NCBI GenBank assembly: GCA_964354365.1
Contig: CAYGZM010000100.1
Span: 1-14,073 of the forward strand
Length of the DNA stretch: 14,073 nt
Source: CAYGZM01 sp964354365
Lineage (GTDB): Bacteria > Planctomycetota > Phycisphaerae > Sedimentisphaerales > Anaerobacaceae
Direction of reading: 5' to 3'
The notes beneath the pieces were generated by a model. The model saw only the letters and a program-made list of their open reading frames with translations. It was not told where the DNA came from and did no database searches. Made by a program: the position numbers and the translations under genes. Positions 1 through 6,136 of this stretch are shown here, piece by piece. Each line of letters begins with the position of its first letter. Position 1 is the stretch's first letter.

Positions 1-406
1 CGTCGAAGGCGTTTCTGGAGTGGATGATGACGGGGAGGTTCAATTCCGCGGCGAGTTGTAACTGTACGGCGAAGACTCGTAGCTGGTCGGGCTGTTTTGA
101 GAAGTTGTAGTGGAAATCCAGGCCCGTCTCGCCGATGGCGACGACCTTTATGTTTTGGGCAAGGTCGCGGAGCTGAGTGAGCGTATCAGGGGCAGCGTCT
201 TTGGCGTCGTGCGGGTGGATGCCGACGGCGGCGTACATATTGTCGAATCGGTTTGCGAATTCGACCGCCTTTTTACTATCGGGGAGGTTTGTGCCGACGG
301 TTATCCACGAGGTGACGCCAGCGGCCTTGCTGCGTTCGATAACGGCGTCGATGTCGGCGTCGAGCGGCTCAAAAGTTAAGTGGCAGTGCGTATCAATTAG
401 CTGCAT
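1..406 (-). CDS. tatD: TatD family metal-dependent hydrolase (3' end cut by window edge)
   Basis: The visible part is the N-terminal 135 residues of a TatD-like DNase/hydrolase of the amidohydrolase-fold superfamily. These are cytoplasmic metal-dependent enzymes usually assigned a 3'-5' exonuclease or DNA-repair role. Seen directly: the opening metal-binding motif DTHCHL (H7, H9), GIHPHDA at about 62-68, the metal-ligand motif AIGETGLDF with E93, and PVIIHSR with H129, in the order and spacing typical of the family. A full-length member is about 255-265 residues, so roughly half lies beyond the left edge. The ATG at 404-406 is chosen because AGGA lies 6 nt upstream and the DTHCHL motif must be within the first ten residues. 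It starts 8 bp after the yraN stop, and its ribosome-binding site straddles that stop, so the two are probably co-translated. Identification is firm; the exact substrate of this paralogue is not known. Confidence 0.93.
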   Translation of the reverse strand, partial: MQLIDTHCHLTFEPLDADIDAVIERSKAAGVTSWITVGTNLPDSKKAVEFANRFDNMYAAVGIHPHDAKDAAPDTLTQLRDLAQNIKVVAIGETGLDFHYNFSKQPDQLRVFAVQLQLAAELNLPVIIHSRNAFD

Positions 407-414
407 ATCAAGTC

Positions 415-804
415 CTATGGTGTAAAGGCGTTTTTGTAATGTTCGATTTTTGGGGGGCCTTTGGGGGGGAGGACTATGGCGACGATGTCGAATCGGAAGG
501 GGCGGTCGGTTATGTCGTGGGCGGCGAGGAAGGACTGGGCGGTCCTGAACAATTTGGCTTTTTTCGAATAGGTGACGGACTGTTCGGGCGGGCCGAAGGT
601 TTCGTCGGCGCGAGTTCTGACCTCGACAAATACGATGGCTGAATCGGTATCAACCATAATGAGGTCGATTTCGCCGGTGGTGCTGGAGAAGTTGCGGGCG
701 AGAGTTTTGAGGCCCTTGCTTTTGAGGAACTTTTCGGAGCGTTTTTCGCCCCATCGGCCGAGCGCTGTTCGGTCGGCGAGCAGCCTGCGTCTTTTGAGCA
801 GCAT
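415..804 (-). CDS. yraN: UPF0102 / YraN family nuclease-fold protein
   Basis: A 129-residue protein of normal length for the YraN (UPF0102) family, a small restriction-endonuclease-like fold of uncertain physiological role. The sequence shows the N-terminal G-x-x-GE segment (GRWGEKRSEKFL, about 17-28) and the core TGEIDLIMVD…VFVEVRTR (about 43-65). The acidic and basic residues E45, D47, E61 and R63 match the PD-(D/E)xK-like signature. The ATG at 802-804 is preceded only by a weak GAG, but no later Met is available and the start fits family length. It lies 119 bp downstream of rplS and 8 bp upstream of tatD. An rplS-yraN neighbourhood is common in bacteria, often with rnhB, which is not present here. 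Confidence 0.92.
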   Translation of the reverse strand: MLLKRRRLLADRTALGRWGEKRSEKFLKSKGLKTLARNFSSTTGEIDLIMVDTDSAIVFVEVRTRADETFGPPEQSVTYSKKAKLFRTAQSFLAAHDITDRPFRFDIVAIVLPPKGPPKIEHYKNAFTP

Positions 805-818
805 ATCGTAGCTCGCGG

Positions 819-843
819 TTCGTAAGTTGTATAACGTCGCCCC
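819..843. repeat. Short spacer repeat, copy 1 (with 7-nt insert)
   Basis: TTCGTAAGT (819-827) and CGTCGCCCC (835-843) match an uninterrupted 18-mer at 1324-1341, but here 7 nt (TGTATAA) separate the halves. This copy is in the rplS-yraN spacer; the other is in the rplS leader. The insert itself is TATA-rich, but I see no well-placed -35 partner. Confidence 0.4.
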
Positions 844-876
844 TTCGGCAAGCTCAGGGCAGGCTTTGCGGCGACG
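835..876. repeat. Dispersed palindromic intergenic repeat ('LSLPKG' type)
   Basis: The core CCCTTCGGCAAGCTCAGGG at 841-859 is an imperfect palindrome. It is flanked by a 7-bp inverted repeat, CGTCGCC at 835-841 and GGCGACG at 870-876, giving a potential long stem-loop. In one minus-strand frame it translates as ALSLPKG. From general knowledge, close variants (CCCTTCGACAAGCTCAGGG, spurious peptides LSLSKG or PELVEG) are widely dispersed in environmental bacterial genomes. Only this copy is in the window, so its repeat status here is recognition rather than something counted. Confidence 0.55.
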
Positions 877-885
877 GCTGAACGA

Positions 886-906
886 CCCCCCAATAAACGG
901 GGGGGG
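886..906 (-). terminator. G/C-only hairpin after rplS (terminator-like, no U-tract)
   Basis: Six C at 886-891, a 7-nt loop (AATAAAC), then eight G at 899-906 form a pure G:C stem in the minus-strand transcript, about 17 nt after the rplS stop. The bases that follow in that transcript (TCGTTCAGCC) are not a U-run, so this is not a canonical intrinsic terminator. It may pause RNA polymerase, shield the rplS 3' end, or reduce yraN-tatD expression relative to rplS. Confidence 0.4.
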
Positions 907-923
907 CTGAGTATGTTATACTG

Positions 924-1292
924 TCACATCGAGACGGTGTGGTCGCTGTGGCGCTGGGTGAGCTTGACGGCTTTTCCGGTTCGCTTGCGGAGGTAGTAGA
1001 GTTTTGCGCGCCTTGTTTTGCCGCTGCGGACGGGCTTGATGTCGAGGACATTTGGGGAATGGAGCGGGAAGATTCGCTCGACTCCCTCGTCGCCGACGAT
1101 TCGGCGGACGGTGAAGTTCTCGTTAATTCCGCGGCCTTTGCGTGCGATGACGGTGCCGGTGAATATCTGGGTGCGGATCTTGTCGCCTTCGGTTATGCGG
1201 CAGTGGACGTCAACAATATCGCCTACCTCGAAGTGAGGGACATTTTCCTTGAGGCTTTTGCTTTCAACGGCATCCAACATTTCAGTTTTCAC
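924..1292 (-). CDS. rplS: 50S ribosomal protein L19
   Basis: L19 lies at the interface of the large and small ribosomal subunits. The 122-residue product is normal for the family (about 115-125) and carries the expected blocks: PHFEVGDIVDVHCRI (about 19-33), the FTGTVIARKGRGINENFTVRR segment (about 44-64), GVERIFPLHSPN (about 69-80) and the basic GKTRRAKLYYLRKRTGKAVKL tail. The start is a GTG at 1290-1292, chosen because an AGGAG (1301-1305) sits 8 nt upstream. In most bacteria rplS follows trmD directly. Here trmD lies about 8.6 kb upstream, and rplS has its own promoter (1370-1397). Confidence 0.97.
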   Translation of the reverse strand: MKTEMLDAVESKSLKENVPHFEVGDIVDVHCRITEGDKIRTQIFTGTVIARKGRGINENFTVRRIVGDEGVERIFPLHSPNVLDIKPVRSGKTRRAKLYYLRKRTGKAVKLTQRHSDHTVSM

Positions 1293-1323
1293 TGGTATAT
1301 CTCCTGATGTTCATAAATCGAAT

Positions 1324-1341
1324 TTCGTAAGTCGTCGCCCC
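1324..1341. repeat. Short spacer repeat, copy 2 (uninterrupted)
   Basis: The 18-mer TTCGTAAGTCGTCGCCCC lies within the untranslated leader of rplS. The same bases occur at 819-843 with a 7-nt insert in the middle. The position inside a transcribed leader, between the promoter and the rplS ribosome-binding site, leaves open a regulatory RNA role rather than a mobile origin. Confidence 0.4.
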
Positions 1342-1369
1342 GCTTTAGGCCAGGGATACGGAAGCAGAA

Positions 1370-1397
1370 ATTATACCTGCCTAGGGGAAAAAGGCAA
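1370..1397 (-). promoter_or_regulatory. Promoter candidate for rplS
   Basis: On the minus strand a perfect TATAAT -10 (1370-1375) lies 16 nt from TTGCCT (1392-1397), a partial -35. Predicted transcription starts near 1363, leaving a leader of about 70 nt before the GTG of rplS. The rest of the 1293-1503 spacer is A/C-rich with runs such as AAAAAGGGATTTTCCC, but holds no ORF, RNA gene or clear terminator for the upstream membrane-protein gene. Confidence 0.6.
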
Positions 1398-1503
1398 GGA
1401 CTTTTTGGGAAAATCCCTTTTTGGGGCGGAATTTGGGGCTGAGAAGGGGTGAAATAGCGGAGATTGGCCTTTTTTGCCGGGACTACGCTGTTTTTTCTGA
1501 GTC

Positions 1504-3315
1504 TCAAAAGAGGGGTTTTGTCTGGAGGATTTCGGTGCTGCCGATGGGTGGTGGCGTGAACGGCAGGAATGCGACTCCATCGTGCCGGAGCCAGCACAGG
1601 GAGGGGTCTTCGAGGGGAACAGCAAACCTGAATGCGGCCTCGGCGGGCCGACCATCGGAGGTGAGTTGGGTAATTTCGACTGTCATCCCGGAAAGTTCGA
1701 CCCGGTCTGCGAGCGCAAAACGGTGCTTTTTATTGCGAAAGAGGGCATCGAGCGCCCAGGCGTAGTAGCCGTAGCGAGGACGAACTACAAGGGTATTGGC
1801 ATCCGGGCGGCGTATTTCGACCGGCTCGAAAAGGCTGGATGTGAGGACTCTGAACCGCCGGGGCATCGGCTGATTGTTGCCTTCCCAGGCCAGTGCGCTG
1901 ACCATTGCGAGGAATGAGACGGGCGGATTGACAACGACTAAGTCCTGATTGCGGATGGAGGGGTCCTGGGGGGGTATCATAAAGCGGTCGTACAAGGCTT
2001 TGGGGCCCATTGGATTGGCGGAGCGATACATCAGGGCGGGAGGCGCAATGAGCAAGTGGCTGATTATGAAAATGACTGCGAGGGATACGGCGGGGATGCG
2101 CCAGCAAAGCGGTCTGGGGCGAGGGCCAGACCGGGCAAAGACCGTAGAGAGGACTTGTGCGACCAGGCCCATTGCGCCTACACCGACGAATGACAGGAGG
2201 CGGTCGTTTGGGAATGTGGAACAGAGAGGGACGACTGAGAGGGCCATTCCCGCTGCCCAGAAGCGAGCGAGCGGGTCCCGCCGAAACAGAGGGACGGACA
2301 CGAAGATGAGCAGGGCGAGGAATACGAGGGCGGCCTGCCATATAATGGTGACGGATGCGGGACGCAGCGCGAGGGCTATGTCGGACGGCAGCGCGGTCAA
2401 CTGGCCGAGGAGGAGAAGCGGCGCGCGGTCGGCGAATGCGGATGCAAATTCGGCGGGCTGGGCGAGCGGGTCAATGTAGATGCCGATGTTCTTGATGCCG
2501 TAGCCCAGAGCCGTCCAGAGGATACGCCAGAGCACAACGACTGCGGCATAGGGGGCGAGGGCAAGGGATTTTCGTCGCCAGTTTGCGCGGTCTATGAAGA
2601 GTGCGTAGGCTGCGAGATAAGCGCAGGTGGATATTCCCGCCTCTGCGGATAAGAGGCTCGCGGCGAGGAGTGAAGGCCCCACCACGATTCCCGCCCGCCA
2701 GTTGTCGCGGCGCCAGCGGTCGTGAGCGATGATTGCCAGGACGCCGAAGAATGTGGCTAAGAGGGCGTTACGATTTGAGAGAAAGCCGACAGGCGTGCCG
2801 TGGGCATCATCTATGGCGAAGAGGATGGCCGCCAGGCCGGCGATGAGGGCGGACGGCGAGAGCCTGCGATAGAGCAATGCGACGGCCATAACGAGGGCGG
2901 CGTACCACAGGATGCTGTGAACATGCATAAGAAGGGGCGTATCAGGCCAGAGGATGTAGTCGAGCCAGTGGGTCATTGAGGAGAGGGGACGCCAGAAAGC
3001 TGCCTTGACGCCTTCGTGAAAGGTCCACCAGGGTACGAAGCCGTAGTCCATCATTTTGCGGATGTCCTGCTCGGTGCCGCTGAAGAAGTTGAACATGTCA
3101 AGCGGGGAACGCAGGAGTCTGATGGGGCTGTCGGAGCGGGTCATAAGGAGCTTGTGGTGGTAGTCGTCGAAGATGATGCCCACCTTCAGTGAAGGCAGGG
3201 TCAGGACGACGGCCAATAGGGCCACAGTACAGGGGAGGAGGCGGTGAGTGAGGATTGTGCGGACGAAGGTCTTGTAGCGGGGATGCGTGTCTGCCGGTGG
3301 GTCTTGCTGCATCAT
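1504..3315 (-). CDS. Polytopic membrane protein, GT-C glycosyltransferase-like
   Basis: A 603-residue integral membrane protein with one hydrophobic segment near residues 27-48, a loop, then many more between about 130 and 425, and a soluble C-terminal region of about 170 residues. After the first membrane segment comes an acidic IIFDDYHH motif (D50, D51), and further on FWRPLSSMTHWLDY (about 107-120). An acidic pair in the first extracytoplasmic loop followed by a 'WRPL' segment is the pattern of GT-C enzymes, which transfer sugars from polyprenyl-phosphate donors, and of the TMTC-like group. The donor, acceptor and activity are inferred from that resemblance only. The ATG at 3313-3315 has AAGGAA (3324-3329) 8 nt upstream; a second ATG follows immediately. 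It probably shares a transcript with the zinc-ribbon gene, with the 16-codon ORF at 3328-3378 in between. Confidence is high for a real membrane protein, moderate for GT-C. Confidence 0.75.
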   Translation of the reverse strand: MMQQDPPADTHPRYKTFVRTILTHRLLPCTVALLAVVLTLPSLKVGIIFDDYHHKLLMTRSDSPIRLLRSPLDMFNFFSGTEQDIRKMMDYGFVPWWTFHEGVKAAFWRPLSSMTHWLDYILWPDTPLLMHVHSILWYAALVMAVALLYRRLSPSALIAGLAAILFAIDDAHGTPVGFLSNRNALLATFFGVLAIIAHDRWRRDNWRAGIVVGPSLLAASLLSAEAGISTCAYLAAYALFIDRANWRRKSLALAPYAAVVVLWRILWTALGYGIKNIGIYIDPLAQPAEFASAFADRAPLLLLGQLTALPSDIALALRPASVTIIWQAALVFLALLIFVSVPLFRRDPLARFWAAGMALSVVPLCSTFPNDRLLSFVGVGAMGLVAQVLSTVFARSGPRPRPLCWRIPAVSLAVIFIISHLLIAPPALMYRSANPMGPKALYDRFMIPPQDPSIRNQDLVVVNPPVSFLAMVSALAWEGNNQPMPRRFRVLTSSLFEPVEIRRPDANTLVVRPRYGYYAWALDALFRNKKHRFALADRVELSGMTVEITQLTSDGRPAEAAFRFAVPLEDPSLCWLRHDGVAFLPFTPPPIGSTEILQTKPLF

Positions 3316-3327
3316 TCGTGGTATTCC

Positions 3328-3378
3328 TTAAAGGGTTCCGGACCAACGAGGTGGTATGATAACCTTTGGGCAGTTCAT
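3328..3378 (-). CDS. 16-codon ORF repeating the 'MNCPK' start of the preceding gene
   Basis: The ATG (3376-3378) overlaps the TGA of the zinc-ribbon gene (ATGA), has AGGAG just upstream inside that gene's last codons, and runs 16 codons to TAA at 3328-3330, 12 bp before the next gene. It begins MNCPK, identical to the first five residues of the zinc-ribbon protein, then diverges (VIIPPRWSGTL). The ribosome-binding-site-plus-start context (CAGGAGA…AATGAACTG) is also shared with the zinc-ribbon start at 4461-4486. It may be the stub of a duplicated zinc-ribbon gene that now serves as a coupling ORF carrying ribosomes into the membrane-protein gene. No function can be assigned. Confidence 0.4.
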   Translation of the reverse strand: MNCPKVIIPPRWSGTL

Positions 3379-4472
3379 TTGAAATCTCCTGCGGGCGGGT
3401 CGTGGACGAGGAGGGAGTCGTTGGGGTCTGCGGGTTGGCTTTTTAGGGTTGGGATAGAGCCTTTTTTGATGTCTGAGCCGGACCAGGAGGTGTAGATATT
3501 GTCGTCGTTGAGGCCGCAGGCGGAGGATTTTTCGAAGACTGAGTGGCCGTCCATAAAGAGTACGTTCTGGCCGTCTTCTTTGTGGAAGACTGTGTTGCCT
3601 GCGTTGATTGCTTCTCTCGGGCCGTTCGGGTCGAAGGCCTTGAAGCTTCTGGGTTTTGCGCCCGGGGATGAGAGCCAGGGGTTTCTGTCGGCGGCTATTG
3701 CCATTGCGGGGTCGCTTGATGTGGTGAGGGGGAAGGGGCCGTAGGGGATGTGATAGGTGTAGCTGACGTGTTTTGAGGGGTCTGGGCCGAAGTCCCAGAG
3801 GTCGGTGAGGTCTTTGTCGCGGACACCATATTCTGAGGGTCTGAAGTCAGTCGTTTTGGGGTCTTTCATGCAAACGAAGGACTTCGGTGTGTTTTCGGTG
3901 TGTTTCACGAGTAGGTAAAGAGAAGCGGAGATGCTCGCCTGCCCATTTGTGTTGTCACTCAGGCCGTAGGCGGCGGATCGCGTATCGGCCTGCCAGTTTG
4001 GTGTTGTGCCCCACTTTGATTTTGGCCCGCCTGCACGGGGTAGCTCGTCCTCGTAATCGTTGGAGTAAATGAGCATAGCCTTGCCAATGCCGGAGAGGTT
4101 CGTTCCGCAGGTAAGTCGGTAGGCGGCGCATCTGACTCTTGCCATGAGGGCGAGAATGCCTATCAGAGAGCATAAAATTGCGGGGATGGCGATTCCAATG
4201 GCGGCAAAGCCTTTGCCGGTCAGTCTGCCGCCGCTTTTCTCAATCTTCACCAGGCTGACTATGCCAAGGACAATCGCAGGGATGGCTGTGATGGCCCAAG
4301 TTGGAATGCTCAGAATACCAAGCACGAGTGAGACAACAGCCAGACGAAGCGTTTTACCAAGGCGGGCTCTGGCGGCTGTGAGCTCTGCGGGTTCCCAACT
4401 CAGAACATAGCCGCAGGAAGAACACAATGGGGCGTTGTCGGGATTTTGTTGGTTGCATTTTGGACAGTTCAT
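3375..4472 (-). CDS. Zinc-ribbon membrane protein with pseudopilin-like H-x-DG domain
   Basis: A 365-residue protein with three parts. Residues 1-20 form a zinc ribbon (C3, C6, C17, C20). Residues about 40-112 contain three hydrophobic segments resembling a DUF4190-type membrane module. The remainder resembles the periplasmic part of DUF1559-type pseudopilins: TCGTNLSGIGKAMLIYSNDYEDELP (about 121-145), then FHKEDGQNVLFMDGH (about 296-310), a variant of the planctomycete H-x9-DG motif with ten residues between H297 and D308. The ribbon should be cytoplasmic and the C-terminal domain outside. No type III signal peptidase site is seen, so it is an anchored relative, not a classical prepilin. The ATG at 4470-4472 has AGGAG 8 nt upstream. 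Its own promoter and a hairpin leader precede it. The role is unknown; the family is strongly expanded in Planctomycetota. Confidence 0.85.
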   Translation of the reverse strand: MNCPKCNQQNPDNAPLCSSCGYVLSWEPAELTAARARLGKTLRLAVVSLVLGILSIPTWAITAIPAIVLGIVSLVKIEKSGGRLTGKGFAAIGIAIPAILCSLIGILALMARVRCAAYRLTCGTNLSGIGKAMLIYSNDYEDELPRAGGPKSKWGTTPNWQADTRSAAYGLSDNTNGQASISASLYLLVKHTENTPKSFVCMKDPKTTDFRPSEYGVRDKDLTDLWDFGPDPSKHVSYTYHIPYGPFPLTTSSDPAMAIAADRNPWLSSPGAKPRSFKAFDPNGPREAINAGNTVFHKEDGQNVLFMDGHSVFEKSSACGLNDDNIYTSWSGSDIKKGSIPTLKSQPADPNDSLLVHDPPAGDFK

Positions 4473-4489
4473 TTTCTGTTCTCCTGTTT

Positions 4490-4526
4490 GGTTCGGCCAT
4501 CGTCCCCCTGGGGGAGGCTGCCAACC
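4490..4526 (-). promoter_or_regulatory. Hairpin in the leader of the zinc-ribbon gene
   Basis: In the minus-strand transcript an outer stem pairs GGTTGGC with GCCGAACC (one bulged G), and inside it TCCCC pairs with GGGGA around a 3-nt loop. The structure ends 4 nt before the AGGAG ribosome-binding site (4481-4485), so it could influence translation initiation. It is not followed by a U-run and matches no riboswitch class I recognise. A smaller stem, CACAG/CTGTG, lies nearer the transcription start. Confidence 0.45.
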
Positions 4527-4587
4527 ATTTTTCGCTCGCTCGGCGTCATTGAAGCGTCGGCACAGTTGGACGTCTCTCTGTGGGTGT

Positions 4588-4616
4588 ATTATACCTGGGT
4601 ATCGGTGAGTGGTAAA
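4588..4616 (-). promoter_or_regulatory. Promoter candidate for the zinc-ribbon / membrane-protein pair
   Basis: A perfect TATAAT -10 (4588-4593) is separated by 17 nt from TTTACC (4611-4616), a 4/6 match to TTGACA. The predicted start is near 4581, leaving about 108 nt of leader that includes the hairpin at 4490-4526. Two tandem copies of a 7-bp unit (GGTAAAT) at 4611-4624 overlap and extend the -35 region. Confidence 0.6.
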
Positions 4617-4633
4617 TGGTAAATGGTGTGTGG

Positions 4634-6049
4634 TCAGGCGTCTTTTGCTTTTTGGGCCAATTCGCTGCAGCGTTTGCGGAGGGATTCGAGGGTTTTGCGG
4701 CGCGTGGGGTCCTTTGCGAGGTTGTTGATCTCGTCGGGGTCGGTTTTGAGGTCGTAGAGTTCTTCGTAGTCGTAATCGGTGTAGCGGGCGTATTTATACC
4801 GCCGGGTGCGCAGGGCGACGCTTTTTGCGATTGTCTTGTGCTCGAAGGGGTGCTCGTAGAAGAACTCGGTGCGCCATTTTGGGCTTTTGCCTCTGAGCAG
4901 GGGCGAGAGACTCTGGCCCTGCATTTGGGCGGGGGCTTTCAGGCCGGCGAATTGCAGAATCGTTGGGGCAATATCGACGTTGAGGGCCATCTGGTCGAGG
5001 GTGAGGCCGCGGCGGCTCTTGGGCGCTGCGGGGTCATAGACGATCAGCGGGACGCGGATTGAAAGCTCGTGCGGGAACCATTTTCCGGCCAGGCCGTATT
5101 CGCCGAGGTAGAAGCCGTTGTCGCCGGTGAAGATAATGACGGTGTTGTCGTCGAAGCCGAGGCGTTTTAGCTCGGCGCGGATTTTGCCAATGACGACATC
5201 GACGCCGGTGATTAGGCGGTAGTAGCCTTTGACGGATTCCTGGAATTTTTCGGGGGTGGGGAATCCGATTTCCCAGCGTCGGCGGGCCTCGGAGTCTCGC
5301 AGGAACTCAGGGAGTGCGTCGAAGTATTTTGGGTCGGCGGTCTTGGGGACGGGGATGACGGCGTCTTTGTAGAGGCCGGCATCGGCGCGGTCGTAAACGA
5401 ACTGGCGGGGGTCGCCATCCTGGACGTGCGGGGCCTTGAAGCTGACCGAGAGGCAGAATGGCCGGTCTTTGGAGGAGGCTTGCAGGAACTCGACGGCCTG
5501 CTCGCCCATAATCCGGGTGAGGTGCTTGTAGTTGCCGTTTTCGTCGGTGTGTTCGTATTTTCCCTGTCCTGGGAAGCCTTTCCAATAGTCGTATTTGTCG
5601 ATAGGCAGGTCTTTTTGTGGTCCGACTCCGTATTTTCCGATGAAGCCGATGCGGTAGCCCGCGCTGCGGAGGAGCATCGGGTAGGTTTGTGCGAGGACTT
5701 GGGGGGTGAAGTGGGTGTTGAAGTCGATGATGCCGTGACGGGCGGTCCACTGGCCGGTGAAGATGCTTGCCCGGCTGCAGGCGCATATCGAGGTGGTGAC
5801 AAAGGCGTTGGTGAAGCGGACGCCGTTTGCTGCGAGGTCGTCGATGTTGGGGGTTTGGATAATGGTATTGCCGGCGCAGCCTAATGCGTCGGCGCGATGG
5901 TCGTCGGTGAGGAGGAAGATCATGTTGGGGCGTTTTGCGGCTTTTGCGGTTTTGGCAAGGGCGGCGCTGCATGCGGCGAGCGATATGGTTGAGGCGGCGG
6001 CGGAGCCTGCTGCGAGGTTCAGGAATTGGCGTCGATTGAGATTTTTCAT
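4634..6049 (-). CDS. Exported sulfatase, formylglycine type (family S1)
   Basis: A 471-residue type I sulfatase hydrolysing sulfate esters, probably on sulfated polysaccharides. Residues 5-35 are a Tat signal (NRRQFLNLAAG, twin arginine), followed by LAAC at 24-27, which could act as a lipobox. Catalytic and metal residues are visible: TDD (D49, D50), the modification motif C89-A-C-S-R93, K139, H208 in APH, GDN (D310, N311) and K323. The C-terminal RRYKYARYTDY…LYDLKTDPDEINNL block is typical. The usual motif is C-x-P-S-R; here Pro is replaced by Cys. Formylglycine formation needs FGE or anSME, neither encoded in this window. The ATG at 6047-6049 has AAAGG about 9 nt upstream. It is 84 bp downstream of the phosphoesterase gene with no promoter seen between, so the two are probably one operon. 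Resembles N-sulfoglucosamine sulfohydrolase-like and arylsulfatase-like enzymes; the exact substrate is not predictable. Confidence 0.92.
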   Translation of the reverse strand: MKNLNRRQFLNLAAGSAAASTISLAACSAALAKTAKAAKRPNMIFLLTDDHRADALGCAGNTIIQTPNIDDLAANGVRFTNAFVTTSICACSRASIFTGQWTARHGIIDFNTHFTPQVLAQTYPMLLRSAGYRIGFIGKYGVGPQKDLPIDKYDYWKGFPGQGKYEHTDENGNYKHLTRIMGEQAVEFLQASSKDRPFCLSVSFKAPHVQDGDPRQFVYDRADAGLYKDAVIPVPKTADPKYFDALPEFLRDSEARRRWEIGFPTPEKFQESVKGYYRLITGVDVVIGKIRAELKRLGFDDNTVIIFTGDNGFYLGEYGLAGKWFPHELSIRVPLIVYDPAAPKSRRGLTLDQMALNVDIAPTILQFAGLKAPAQMQGQSLSPLLRGKSPKWRTEFFYEHPFEHKTIAKSVALRTRRYKYARYTDYDYEELYDLKTDPDEINNLAKDPTRRKTLESLRKRCSELAQKAKDA

Positions 6050-6136
6050 TTTTCGTTGCCTTTCACGGTCCGGTAGTCTTGTGGGTCGATCAGTCCGGCT
6101 GTATCTGAGGATCAGACTGTGGTTTTGTTGGAATGG

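Noticed and set aside
1400..1426. GGGA-AAA-TCCC followed by T residues on the plus strand as a terminator
   Set aside because: The stem is 4 bp and no plus-strand gene ends here, so there is nothing for it to terminate.
4473..4580. A c-di-GMP (GEMM) riboswitch in the zinc-ribbon leader
   Set aside because: The leader is structured but lacks the conserved GEMM sequence blocks that I would expect to see.
6104..6116. A small hairpin (TCTGA-GGA-TCAGA) between the phosphoesterase and sulfatase genes as a terminator
   Set aside because: The stem is only 5 bp and is not followed by a U-tract in the direction of transcription; the two genes are probably co-transcribed.
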